Positions 1-7,136 of a stretch of 12,708 nt of DNA are shown one piece after another. The notes beneath the pieces are model-generated. The model saw nothing but the letters and a program-made list of their open reading frames with translations, was not told the DNA's origin and did not search any database. Numbering within the stretch: the first letter of the stretch is position 1; each line of letters opens with the position of its first letter. Both the position numbers and the translations under genes were made by a program. The stretch spans positions 1 to 12,708 of the forward strand of contig UQNA01000064.1 in NCBI GenBank assembly GCA_900542195.1. Reading direction: 5' to 3'. Origin of the DNA: an uncultured Sutterella sp. Lineage in GTDB: Bacteria; Pseudomonadota; Gammaproteobacteria; Burkholderiales; Burkholderiaceae_F.

Positions 1-340
1 AAGAAAAGCTTGTGATTCTCGCGATGATCAAGTTTTTTCAACTTCTCAAAAACGGCAAAGGAATTCTAAGATAGCTTTCGGAAGCCATCCTACTCCCATT
101 CGGGAACCCAGCACTAATCCTTCGTGAACTTTCTTGAAGGATTATAGGCGAAAAGATTTTATTCATTCTGAAGAATCACTTCTTAAACCTGTTAGGGGCT
201 CTTCTTCGGAAATTCTTTCAAGAATAAGATGTTATTGCCGGAGTGTAAAATTTGCCTTTTAAATTGAATATCGTTGCCGTAGCTATCGCGGTTTAGAGGT
301 TTAATTCGATCGATAGTCCTCTGACAGATCTATCTGTTAA
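1..340. other. Gene-free stretch, probably decayed sequence
   Basis: No open frame of useful length and no recognisable RNA are seen. On the minus strand, about positions 70 to 1, a short coding-like run (NSFAVFEKLKKLDHRENHK) continues off the left edge. The same frame has several stops just upstream, so it may be the remains of a gene that cannot be named. The right end carries clustered ACAGAT/ATCTGT repeats next to the stop of the neighbouring ATPase gene. Confidence 0.4.
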
Positions 341-356
341 TTAATCATACAGATAG
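324..356. repeat. Clustered ACAGAT inverted repeats at the ATPase gene end
   Basis: Positions 324-337 form an inverted repeat, ACAGAT-CT-ATCTGT. A further pair, CTATCTGT (330-337) and ACAGATAG (349-356), could fold into an 8-bp stem with an 11-base loop that spans the stop codon at 341-343. There is no T-run after it on either strand, so it is a weak candidate as a terminator. It may simply mark the 3' end of the minus-strand ATPase transcript. Confidence 0.35.
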
Positions 357-1651
357 CTTTCATTAAGACTGGCGCAAGATGCGGTTAAATTCGGTAAACC
401 TCCAAGTCTTCCTTGCAAATAAGTTGTCTGGAGGTCTTTCTTTGCCCCTAGATCTTTGAAATCTGTGACGGGATAAAGAGTCGTGGAGCCGTCAGATGCT
501 CTGTCACAAATCCAGAACTCATCGCGTCTGAGTAGATCTTCATTAATTAATTGGACATCGTGTGCCGTGAAAATTAATTGTTTTCGAGACAGTTCATCAC
601 ATCCTTCTAAGAATTGAGCGATTAAGGAGGATGTGAGTTTGGTGTGAACACTTCTATCAATATCATCAATTACAAAAGTGCGGGAGTCGTCAGAAGAATC
701 CGACTTATCTAACATATTGATTAAATAGAAGAGCCTTTTGACGCCTGCAGACTCATCAGTAAACGAGAAAAGCTCTTTCTTTCCGTGGCAATTTTTGTGA
801 ATGGCGAATAATTTATCTGCTTTGATTCCGGCACTTGATGTGTTGCTTATCCTTATAGCGCCTTCTTTAGGATCCATGATCGTGAAGGAAGAAGCCTTAC
901 TTAAACTGCGGGCAAGGTGTTCAAAATTCTTAGAGAGAGGCGGGGAGAACGGGACGGCTTTGATAGAACAAATACCGGTGCCAAGCTTGTAAAGATTTTC
1001 TTCAACTGAAGTTTCCTCTTTTTCTAATCTAGAAATGAAAGGAGAGTCGGACCTGATAATTTTCAGCGAATCTGAGAACCAATTGAAGACTGGTACTACT
1101 ATTTCAATATTGGCAGCTCCCAGAAGATTTAATGCGGGATAATTCTTTCGAAGAAAGGGTGTTAAGAACTTGATTGCATCTTCAGAGACGTCTTTCCTCA
1201 AAGGTTCTCCTATTGTCAGTCTTTCTGCCTTTCTCTCAAATAAGATTTTTTCCGTTCTTGTATTTTGAAAAGAAAGTTTTTCTTCCAAAATTTTCTGCCG
1301 GTTAAAAAGGATGGCATAAGAGTAGATACCGTTTTGCAGCATAAGGTCTACGGCAAATTTAGTGAGTTCTGATTTAGTAGCCGGATCCAGTCGGAAACCA
1401 TCAGGCTCCGATCACATAAAGCTTCTGCTTGGCTCAACAATTAAGCTTTGCAGAAAAGAGAGAGCTTTTACGAAGTTAGATTTTCCAGATGCGTTCGGGC
1501 CAAAGATTCCCGTGACTGGCAAAAGATTTAGTCTAAATTTTTTAAATTTTGCGACGGTGCCGGAGTGGTTTCTTTCTTTACTGGCTTCCATGGTGAAACT
1601 AACTTCATCTCTGAAAGACTTCCAATTTTTAATTGAAAAAGCGATAACCAT
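341..1651 (-). pseudogene. AAA family ATPase (COG1106-like), interrupted by one in-frame TGA
   Basis: The reading frame runs from an ATG at 1651 to TAA at 341-343 (436 codons plus stop) and is broken only by TGA at codon 80 (1414-1412). Both sides stay in the same frame and match the SMC/ABC-like AAA_21 ATPases: an N-terminal 'FSIKNWKSFRDEVSF' motif, Walker A GPNASGKSN (residues 51-59), signature-like ESAG (about 300-303), Walker B FVIDDID (about 326-332), and a TAHD histidine loop (about 364). The start at 1651 is preferred because GAGGT lies 6 bases upstream; an in-frame TTG at 1678 has no such support. The Walker B glutamate of the usual DE pair is aspartate here. Relatives often belong to defence or restriction-linked loci. 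The gene is probably inactivated by a point mutation, the expected residue at codon 80 perhaps being tryptophan. A second product from ATG codon 104 (1342) would lack Walker A. Confidence 0.85.
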
Positions 1652-1665
1652 TCTTTTACCTCGGA
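1645..1665 (-). promoter_or_regulatory. Ribosome binding site that sets the ATPase start
   Basis: Read on the minus strand, CCGAGGTAAAAGA directly precedes ATG at 1651. The GAGGT core with 6-base spacing is a good Shine-Dalgarno sequence and puts the protein start exactly where AAA_21 ATPases normally begin. The site being intact suggests that the nonsense mutation downstream is recent. Confidence 0.6.
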
Positions 1666-1732
1666 ACTTATCTGCCAATTGAGCTCTTAAATACAGAATC
1701 TTAGAAAAGGAAGAGGGGAAAATTGTTTTTTC

Positions 1733-2100
1733 TTAATTCTGCCAGTACATGTTATCAATTTCTTGAAGAGGTCTCGCTAAAGAGTCATAAATCTCTGATG
1801 TTTTGCGAGAAACATCTTGAAAGAGTGCACCATCAGATTCCACAATGGAGAAGTAAAATCTTGCGTCCTCGATGGTTCCATATTTTTTGCTGTAAACCTC
1901 TACTGCTCTGATAAAGTAAGGGCTATGGCTGCTTATAAGCATATGTATTCCATATTCTTTTTGTCAAGCGACAAGTTTAAGCACCCCACAAATGATCTGA
2001 CAGCCTAATCTGCAACAGATAGATTTTTTAAGAAAGAGTTCCTTCCAGCAGAAGTTCAGAGAACCTTTGCATTTTTAGAGCTTTCTTAGGAAATAGTCCT
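1733..2100 (-). pseudogene. 3' remnant of a second AAA ATPase
   Basis: The open end (1733-1963) encodes QKEYGIHMLISSHSPYF followed by a short alpha/beta tail ending IDNMYWQN. This is the C-terminal histidine-loop region of an OLD/AAA_21-like ATPase ('THSPYF..A.EVYS'). It differs from the neighbouring ATPase, which has its own histidine loop, so it is not a displaced piece of that gene. Upstream, TGA at 1966-1964 interrupts the frame. Further back (about 2000-2100) similarity seems to change frame: KMQRFSELLLEG resembles the segment that precedes Walker B in these proteins. No Walker A is visible. It is a non-functional fragment; the upstream boundary is approximate. Confidence 0.65.
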
Positions 2101-2225
2101 TCGAACGTACAGCTAATTGTAAACTACCACCGTTTCAAGAAGCCCCGTACTAGAGTGAAATCAGTTGGTCCTTTAAGCAGAAAGAAGTTTCTTTTAATAT
2201 TGCTCTACCAACTCACTATGACTAG

Positions 2226-2419
2226 TCTGATATGGGTAAATTGAATAAATTGGATTGGGTAAAATCAAACCTCAGGACTGGATCGAGGTAAGAATACAAG
2301 CAAGCAGAATTTCTTGTAGAAGACCACATTGGTATTGGGTTGTTTACTCAAATCGGAGAAAAAATCAAATAGATAACGAAGTAAAGCACATTCTGGAAAA
2401 GTGGAAATCCTCTTTATAA
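2226..2419 (+). pseudogene. darT: Decayed 3' end of a DarT-type ADP-ribosyltransferase toxin
   Basis: Two overlapping frames carry C-terminal DarT-like sequence. The first has LNKLDWVKSN, a stop (TAA at 2289-2291), then KQAEFLVEDHI, which resembles the conserved '(R/K)QAEFLV' block of DarT. From about 2330 the similarity moves to another frame with WVVYSNRRKNQIDNEVKHIL and ends at TAA 2417-2419. It lies 27 bases before a DarG-like macro domain, the normal darT-darG gene order. DarT modifies thymidine bases in single-stranded DNA. No N-terminal catalytic part was found upstream, where minus-strand ATPase remains begin. The identification rests on short motifs plus context. Confidence 0.55.
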
Positions 2420-2446
2420 AGAACAATTAAAAAGATAGGCATTGCA

Positions 2447-2908
2447 ATGGTTAAGACTGTAAAAGGTAACTTGCTTGAACAAGATGTTCAAGCATTAGTG
2501 AACGCGGTAAATTGCGTAGGTGTTATGGGCAGAGGAATTGCCCTGCAGTTCAAGAACGCCTTTCCCGAAAATTACAGTTTCTATCATGAGGCTTGTAAAA
2601 ATAAAACGGTTAGTCCCGGAAAAGTATTAATTTTTGAACGGCAAGATCTTTTATCAAATCCTCAGTACATTATCAATTTCCCAACAAAACTCCACTGGAG
2701 AGAGAAGAGCAAACTTTCCTACATAACCGAAGGTCTAGATGATTTGGCCCATGCGATAGAAAAGCTCAAAATCACCTCAATCGCATTGCCTCCTTTGGGT
2801 TGTGGATTAGGAGGACTGGAATGGGATATTGTAAAAAAAGAAATTATTAATAGGTTAGGTAATCTGGATTCCCAAATACTTATTTTCGAGCCCGCCTCGA
2901 GTTCGTAA
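2447..2908 (+). CDS. darG: DarG-like macro domain protein (ADP-ribosyl hydrolase), C-terminally truncated
   Basis: The 153-residue product is a macro domain closely resembling the N-terminal half of DarG, the antitoxin that removes ADP-ribose placed on DNA by DarT. Visible hallmarks are GNLLEQDVQALVNAVN (7-22), GVMGRGIALQFK (25-36), FPTKLHW (78-84, with Lys81 at the position of the lysine implicated in DarG catalysis) and the phosphate-binding loop PPLGCGLGGL (115-124). DarG usually continues with a second domain that binds DarT; here the frame stops after IFEPASSS. Similarity appears to resume in another frame downstream. The Shine-Dalgarno signal before ATG 2447 is weak (TAGG, 8-base spacing). 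The enzyme could still be active, but its toxin partner upstream is broken. A stand-alone macro domain is an alternative reading. Confidence 0.85.
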   Translation: MVKTVKGNLLEQDVQALVNAVNCVGVMGRGIALQFKNAFPENYSFYHEACKNKTVSPGKVLIFERQDLLSNPQYIINFPTKLHWREKSKLSYITEGLDDLAHAIEKLKITSIALPPLGCGLGGLEWDIVKKEIINRLGNLDSQILIFEPASSS

Positions 2909-3075
2909 GTTTTTTAAACCGTTTTCCGAGAGATTCTAAAATTGAGCCCGCTATTAATCTAGTTTTGTGGTTAATGGAAATTTATCAAAGAGGTATATTG
3001 GATCCAATGCATGAGCCCCAAGCCCCGGTTTTTTGTAAACGAGGGACCTTTATGATGAGGGCTATAGCAGGTTGA
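2890..3075 (+). pseudogene. Probable frame-shifted C-terminal part of DarG
   Basis: In the frame starting near 2890, a continuous run to TGA 3073-3075 includes AINLVLWLMEIYQRGILDP (about 2950-3006). It resembles the start of the DarG C-terminal domain, in which a helix with '(L/M)..Y..G.LDP' follows the macro domain. The switch from the macro-domain frame falls around 2885-2895, consistent with a single small insertion or deletion. After about 3010 the similarity is lost. This is a motif-level judgement only. Confidence 0.4.
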
Positions 3076-3510
3076 TTATATTTTCGTCAGGTTTGCCTTC
3101 CAAGGCAGCCAAGAAGAGAAGTCAAATCCTTTGCGGAGCTCTTTAAAATCGTAACTCTTAATTTTCTTAGCTGGGTCTTTGCCATCTTTCAGCGCTGCAG
3201 CCCAAGCATTTTCTACCATGTAAAGGTACAAATTTCTGCAGTAGGGCCGGAGGAATTCCTGAGGATCTTCAACTTTGTTGAGCTGTAATATTCTATAGAC
3301 AGCCAAGATATCAAAGACGCTTTCGGCAGACTTAATTGTTTGAAGGCATTGTAAGTTCTTCCGAATGACAGCGGCCGGCTGGATAGAATTTTTAATCAGA
3401 TTTGAGTCGCAAGGCACTGCGGGGTTCGCCAGGAACGTCCGCTGTTCTTCTTTGTTATTTAGGTAATAGCAACAAGCTGAGGAACTGTCGCTCAGGGTAG
3501 TGACAAGACT
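3076..3510 (-). pseudogene. IS66-type transposase, C-terminal remnant
   Basis: The frame is open from just after a TGA at 3513-3511 to the stop at 3076-3078, about 144 codons. It contains YYLNNKEEQRTFLANPAVPCDSNLIKNS, then IQPAAVIRKN. This is the end of the IS66 TnpC catalytic domain ('..N....FL.D..vP.DNN..Er.iRP.a.gRKN'), here with diverged residues. A longer tail after 'LRPYCRNLYLYM' follows. The expected upstream DDE core, the TnpA/TnpB genes and clear terminal inverted repeats are not seen, so the element is dead and 5'-truncated. A GTG at 3417 gives the longest apparent start but is inside the domain and is not a true start. Confidence 0.65.
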
Positions 3511-3544
3511 TCAAATCCTAGAAGTTTTCCTCGACTCAGTAGAC

Positions 3545-3592
3545 GGCATGATGAATCTTTGTCCTCATGCCGATGGTGGGGCCTTGAGGACA
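3545..3592. repeat. Overlapping inverted repeats downstream of the recombinase gene
   Basis: Two alternative stems overlap just beyond the recombinase stop codon: GGCATGA (3545-3551) with TCATGCC (3565-3571), and TGTCCTCA (3560-3567) with TGAGGACA (3585-3592). Only one can form at a time. There is no T-run on the minus strand, so this is not a classical terminator. It could be a transposon-end or recombination-site remnant between the IS66 piece and the recombinase. Confidence 0.35.
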
Positions 3593-3605
3593 CGGTGAAA
3601 TCCAG

Positions 3606-5147
3606 TTATTCCTTAGCCTGCTCGTTAAAGGTGTCGTCGTCAATTATCTGTTTTAAAGAATAATGCTTGTAGAAAAGCTTCGTGACATACGGCGTCAGAA
3701 GTTGCTTCTCAATGAATTCTTCTTTGAGGCAGCCTTCATACTTAACCAGAATATCTCGGTAAAGGTCGGGACTCAGTCCAAAAGCTTTTACGCATTTTTC
3801 AATCAGGTAATCCGATGACGGCGTCGCTTTCTTTTGAATTTCGTAATAGTTGAGGAATCCTAATAGAGCCGGATTGTGAATTTGGCCGTCTTTATTCAAA
3901 AACCAAATCAGCATGAATACCGCCCCTTTGGAATCAATCTGAAAAAATTCCCTCAGCCAGCAAAGCAAAAGAGTAGGGGCCGAGCTCAATGTTGCCAATG
4001 GATGCGCTAGTCTTTTGACGAGTCCTTGAGCGGCTTCTTTTCCCACTGGTTCAAATCCTCCGGCATAGACGCCGGTGACGTCTTTTCTATAGTGGCCTAA
4101 TGCTAAAGAAACGCTTTCGTGCATTTCTTCAGCCGACAGTTTTTTGAAGCTGACGTCTGCCTCAGCAACCGCCCGAAGAAAAGTCTGAGCAAAAGAATGC
4201 CGAAAACTATAAACAGAGCCGTTAAAGTCTGCATTACAGATGCCGCAATTTCTTGCGTTGGTAATAAGCTTGCGGGTTGCCGTTTCAAGATTATCTTCAT
4301 TGGACTTTAGAGTCCGAAGCCCATTGATGGAAGCAAACTGCTGAATAATCTGCGCACACATAACTTGTGTTTCTTCATGAAGCAGAATAGTTCTCGGCCG
4401 TCCTCCCTTAGAACCGGACTTCGCTTTTATTTCTACTTTCCCGAGTGCGTCGAGATCACGATGAAGGCATTGCTTAAGATGAATGCAATGATGAGGATCA
4501 AGTCCGCAGACTTCCTTATCTCGTAATCCAAAAGCGGCCATCGCCAACAGTTGAATGCCAAAGAGTAAATCACGCGTAAAGGCTCTTTTTAGGACATCAA
4601 AAATTTGCTCCGAACTCATAACGGTATTTCGGCTCATCGGAGGTTTCCCTCTGACGATATCAGGAGCAAGCAAGGTTAAATAAGCTCCGGAAGATCTAAC
4701 CATTCCTTTTTTGCCGATCCATAACTCAAAAAATTTCAGCATAGAAACGGCGTTTTCAACGTAGCGCACGATGGAACCGTGAGGTTCTTCAGATTCTTTT
4801 CTGGTCTGGATTTTTTCGTGAAGAAACCAGTGGATGTGCTTAGGTTTGAGATTCCTCGGATCAGAACCGAACTGATCATTAACCGCCTGAAAGAATTCGC
4901 GATAAAAAGACTTTCTTTTCTTACTCGTTAAAACGGAACAATTCTTAGATTTAACTGCATGAAAAGAGTTGTAATAGGAGCAAAGTTCTTCAATGATAGC
5001 TTCCCAGCGGTCTTTGCCTCTGGGAATGCCCGGAAGACAGGATTGGTTCGGCGGAAAAAATCCTTTCCACTTTCTCCTGTGGTACTGATGGGTTTGAGTT
5101 CTCCGGTTGTTTTGTCTCTGCTGTTCTAAAAAATTCGAGTTCGTCAT
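3606..5147 (-). CDS. Tyrosine recombinase / integrase, unusual long form
   Basis: The product (513 residues from ATG 5147) is a site-specific recombinase that cuts and rejoins DNA through a covalent phosphotyrosine link. Catalytic positions visible: Arg209 in AAFGLRDKE, a lysine-rich beta-hairpin KAKSGSKGGRPR (about 241-252), Arg316 in VYSFRHSFA, His352 in LGHYRKDVTGVY, and nucleophile Tyr361. The first position of the usual HxxR motif is Tyr313 instead of His. The charged N-terminal part (about 80-180) fits a core-binding SAM-like domain. About 150 residues follow the nucleophile, longer than in typical integrases. The start is uncertain: ATG 5183 and TTG 5207 are in frame and none has a good ribosome site; 5147 is chosen because a terminator-like hairpin lies directly before it. 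It resembles the 'integrase domain-containing' group found in proteobacterial islands. No target tRNA or partner gene is present. Confidence 0.8.
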   Translation of the reverse strand: MTNSNFLEQQRQNNRRTQTHQYHRRKWKGFFPPNQSCLPGIPRGKDRWEAIIEELCSYYNSFHAVKSKNCSVLTSKKRKSFYREFFQAVNDQFGSDPRNLKPKHIHWFLHEKIQTRKESEEPHGSIVRYVENAVSMLKFFELWIGKKGMVRSSGAYLTLLAPDIVRGKPPMSRNTVMSSEQIFDVLKRAFTRDLLFGIQLLAMAAFGLRDKEVCGLDPHHCIHLKQCLHRDLDALGKVEIKAKSGSKGGRPRTILLHEETQVMCAQIIQQFASINGLRTLKSNEDNLETATRKLITNARNCGICNADFNGSVYSFRHSFAQTFLRAVAEADVSFKKLSAEEMHESVSLALGHYRKDVTGVYAGGFEPVGKEAAQGLVKRLAHPLATLSSAPTLLLCWLREFFQIDSKGAVFMLIWFLNKDGQIHNPALLGFLNYYEIQKKATPSSDYLIEKCVKAFGLSPDLYRDILVKYEGCLKEEFIEKQLLTPYVTKLFYKHYSLKQIIDDDTFNEQAKE

Positions 5148-5176
5148 AAAAGAAAGTGAGAGGCTCCGCCTCCCAC
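5148..5176 (-). terminator. Terminator-like hairpin just upstream of the recombinase ATG
   Basis: On the minus strand GTGGGAGGC-GGA-GCCTCTCAC (5176-5156) folds into a 9-bp GC-rich stem with one G-U pair, followed by TTTCTTTT and then ATG 5147. This has the layout of an intrinsic terminator, placed in the leader or earliest codons of the recombinase gene. It could shield the gene from upstream transcription or act as an attenuator. If translation really starts at 5183 or 5207, the hairpin lies inside the coding region. Confidence 0.5.
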
Positions 5177-5207
5177 GAGGCATTAGTTTGAACCGTCTGT
5201 GCGGCAA

Positions 5208-5818
5208 TAATTTAAGTGAGTTTTCTCCGCTGTCAGCTCAACTAAGGTATCTGAACAGCTTTATCCGTGTATTTCTACTATCGGGGAAGAAGTAAGCACC
5301 GAATAAAGTCCCGGTACCGCTCGGCCCTATACTCAGTTCATTGTCCGATGAGTGTATAGCGAAGCATGAATCGATCTCGTCAAGGCAGGCTTTGACAATC
5401 CGTCTGATCGAAGAAGAAGCGGCTTTCCCGCTTACAGACTAATAAGGGGTGGAATATAAACGAAAAATTTCCGTTAACAATAGGAAAATGGTTAAAGGAG
5501 TTTTCTATTTGGGATTGAGGCAGTATATGAATACTTTCCAAACGCAGTGGGGAAGGAAATGGAATTACAACTGATATTTTAGGGTGCGGATTTCTAAAGG
5601 ATTCGTGAAAGTTTTCATAATGAATAATCTTCACAGACCCTTGAAAACCTTTTAAAAAAGAATTTAATCTGTCAATTTAAAGAGCAGAAAAATTGAAAGA
5701 ACAGTAGAAAACATAAAGGTTCTCGCTAGACAAATTTTGACTTATTTTTTCGCTCCTACTCTCATACGGAAACGGCAGACATGAATCCTACCACTTGGGA
5801 AAAACGCCCTACTGAAAA
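5208..5818. other. Long gene-free stretch with small dyads
   Basis: No convincing gene is seen. An open frame on the minus strand (5634-5380, 84 codons) lacks a ribosome site, has an amino-acid composition unlike a folded protein and matches nothing recognised. Structural features are an imperfect dyad CTATACTCA/TGAGTGTATAG (5327-5335 and 5349-5359, with a 2-base bulge) and a 6-bp stem AAGCGG/CCGCTT (5417-5422 and 5428-5433). The dyad upstream of a tyrosine recombinase could be a recombination or regulatory site, but this is only a suggestion. Confidence 0.35.
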
Positions 5819-5854
5819 GGGTGCTGAAATCATAACGTTGAATATTCAGCACCC
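5819..5854 (-). terminator. Intrinsic terminator of the 5915-6760 gene
   Basis: GGGTGCTGAA (5819-5828) and TTCAGCACCC (5845-5854) form a perfect 10-bp stem with a 16-base loop. Read on the minus strand, the stem is followed directly by TTTTC. It lies about 60 bases beyond the stop codon at 5915-5917. A second small stem TTGCCT/AGGCAA (5881-5886 and 5894-5899) lies between the two. Confidence 0.6.
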
Positions 5855-5914
5855 CAGATTGTTACAAACTAACCTTTTATTTGCCTTTTAAACAGGCAAC
5901 TCTTTCCAGAGCAT

Positions 5915-6760
5915 CTAAAGGGCAACGCCTTTTTCTGAAAGAACTTCTCTTAATTTTTCAGCATATGCACGTTGAGCCTCAAAACTTAAACGCCCACGTC
6001 CAGGGGTTGAAAAAAATGGGATAACATACAGCCAAGCAATTGGTTCGGAAGATTTTTTGCCTGGAACAGGAGCTAAGTAGGCTTTTGGTTGGTTCTCGAC
6101 AGGAATCTCTATCTCTTCCCACTGAGAGATGTCTGCACCGAAAACTTCAGCAAAATTGTTCATTTCATCAGTGGAGGTACCGACAATTACTGTAGTTTTG
6201 TTTTGGACCGCATTCTTTGCAAGCGCCTCTCCAAATAAAGTTTTTCTGACTTGACGCATATGAGCTTCGTACTCGGGCTTTGTCCATCCAAAAACTTCTT
6301 CTGCCTTACCTAGAATTTGTCCGTCCAACCCAACATCTAGAGATTCCCAAAGCTCATGGTTTCTCTTTGCTAACGGGTAAATATTTCCTTTAAAAGCAAA
6401 ACCTTCCTCAGAAAGTATTTTTCTTTTCCACGAATCTGAAAGGGCGGCGGATCCTTCTAGAGTGCCCCATTCTAAAAAAGCACGACAGAACTGATTGAAG
6501 TACCGTCCGAAGTCAGTTTCCAATGTGTGGTAGCTCTCTTCATTGGTAGTATCCATGTCAGAGCCTGTCACATTTTCAGGAATACTCAGAAGAAGGCAGT
6601 CCTTTTCATTTATCTGATTGCTTCCACCTGGTTCAATCCCGAAATACCACAAGGAGGAGGATAAATTTCCACCATCACATCCGCATCTGGGATCTGAGGC
6701 GATTTTGAGTAGAAGCGAACGAGCCTCTTCTTGAGAGATTGGAGTGGAATTGCTAGACAT
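5915..6760 (-). CDS. Uncharacterised protein, possibly uracil-DNA-glycosylase-like fold
   Basis: The 281-residue soluble product has no signal peptide or membrane segment. The start at ATG 6760 is set by TAGGAG 7-8 bases upstream; the longer frame to 6820 is not needed. Motifs visible: LWYFGIEPGG (37-46), NIYPLAKR (126-133), a Rossmann-like strand TVIVGTSTDEMNNFAEVFG (190-208), and PFFSTPGRGRLSFEAQ (248-263) near the C-terminus. A glycine/proline loop 'GxEPGG' near the N-terminus together with 'NxYPL' and a late 'P...GRxxLS' recalls the UDG-like superfamily, but no catalytic Asp/Asn or His motif can be assigned with confidence. The cysteine pair RCGCDGG (25-31) is notable. It appears to be transcribed alone, with its own terminator, between a mobile-gene region and a respiratory operon. 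The function remains unknown. Confidence 0.75.
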   Translation of the reverse strand: MSSNSTPISQEEARSLLLKIASDPRCGCDGGNLSSSLWYFGIEPGGSNQINEKDCLLLSIPENVTGSDMDTTNEESYHTLETDFGRYFNQFCRAFLEWGTLEGSAALSDSWKRKILSEEGFAFKGNIYPLAKRNHELWESLDVGLDGQILGKAEEVFGWTKPEYEAHMRQVRKTLFGEALAKNAVQNKTTVIVGTSTDEMNNFAEVFGADISQWEEIEIPVENQPKAYLAPVPGKKSSEPIAWLYVIPFFSTPGRGRLSFEAQRAYAEKLREVLSEKGVAL

Positions 6761-6775
6761 AATGTGACTCCTAGG
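6761..6775 (-). promoter_or_regulatory. Strong ribosome binding site fixing the start at 6760
   Basis: On the minus strand CCTAGGAGTCACATT directly precedes the ATG. TAGGAG at 7-8 bases spacing is near-ideal and rules out the longer N-terminus. Confidence 0.65.
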
Positions 6776-7136
6776 AAATAGGTTTTTATAAAAGTTCGAT
6801 AGTATGAGAGCGCCTATCAATTGAAGAATACGGAAACCGATGATCGTCCATTCTTAACTTCAGTATAGATGTCTCTAAAAAAAGAAGTATATTGAGTTCA
6901 CCACCGAAGTACAATATTTTCTAAAAGTGAGGTTCTTTGACTTCCCTAGCGAAAGATCTCCGTCAAAAATTCTCAGGCCTAAAAGTCATCTTTGTTCCCA
7001 TACTGTTTTCTACAGTGGATATCTAGGAAAAATCTTTTCAGTTTTTTTTTCAGAACATAAGGCTTTCTTCTGCTTTATTTTTCTTATTGCCTCTTTACTA
7101 AAGATTTCTGCCTTCTAACATACATTCGAGAAACAG
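6761..7136. other. Intergenic region with upstream signals and a possible plus-strand remnant
   Basis: The right-hand neighbour terminates into this stretch and the left-hand gene starts from it, so the promoter of the 5915-6760 gene should be here; a TATACT box is visible on the minus strand near 6865, without a clear -35. On the plus strand near 6930-7010, a coding-like run LAKDLRQKFSGLKVIFVPIL precedes a stop and further interrupted hydrophobic sequence. It could be the start of a dead membrane-protein gene, but it is too short to identify. Confidence 0.3.

Noticed and set aside
1412..1414. Recoding of TGA as selenocysteine or tryptophan
   Set aside because: The family has no cysteine or selenocysteine active site at this position, no hairpin was identified after the codon, and TGA ends the intact response regulator gene, so a nonsense mutation is the simpler reading.
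1362..1682. 106-codon plus-strand open frame
   Set aside because: It mirrors the N-terminal part of the minus-strand AAA ATPase, including its Walker A codons, and is a shadow of that gene.
341..2100. Reading both ATPase fragments as one split gene
   Set aside because: Each fragment has its own histidine-loop segment (TAHD and SSHSPYF), so they come from two different proteins.
2447..3075. CRISPR array or tRNA genes in the accessory region
   Set aside because: No regularly spaced repeats and no cloverleaf-like sequence were seen here or elsewhere in the window.
3076..3417. Stand-alone 113-residue protein starting at GTG 3417
   Set aside because: The frame continues upstream to 3510 with further IS66-like sequence, so the apparent start lies inside a transposase domain.
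5380..5634. 84-codon minus-strand frame
   Set aside because: No ribosome site and an odd composition rich in Phe, Pro, His and Ser with no motif; mentioned only in the description of the gene-free stretch.
6927..7118. 63-codon plus-strand frame with a hydrophobic end
   Set aside because: It starts at GTG with no ribosome site, and its hydrophobic end comes from T-rich sequence; a different frame in the same place looks more coding-like but is interrupted.
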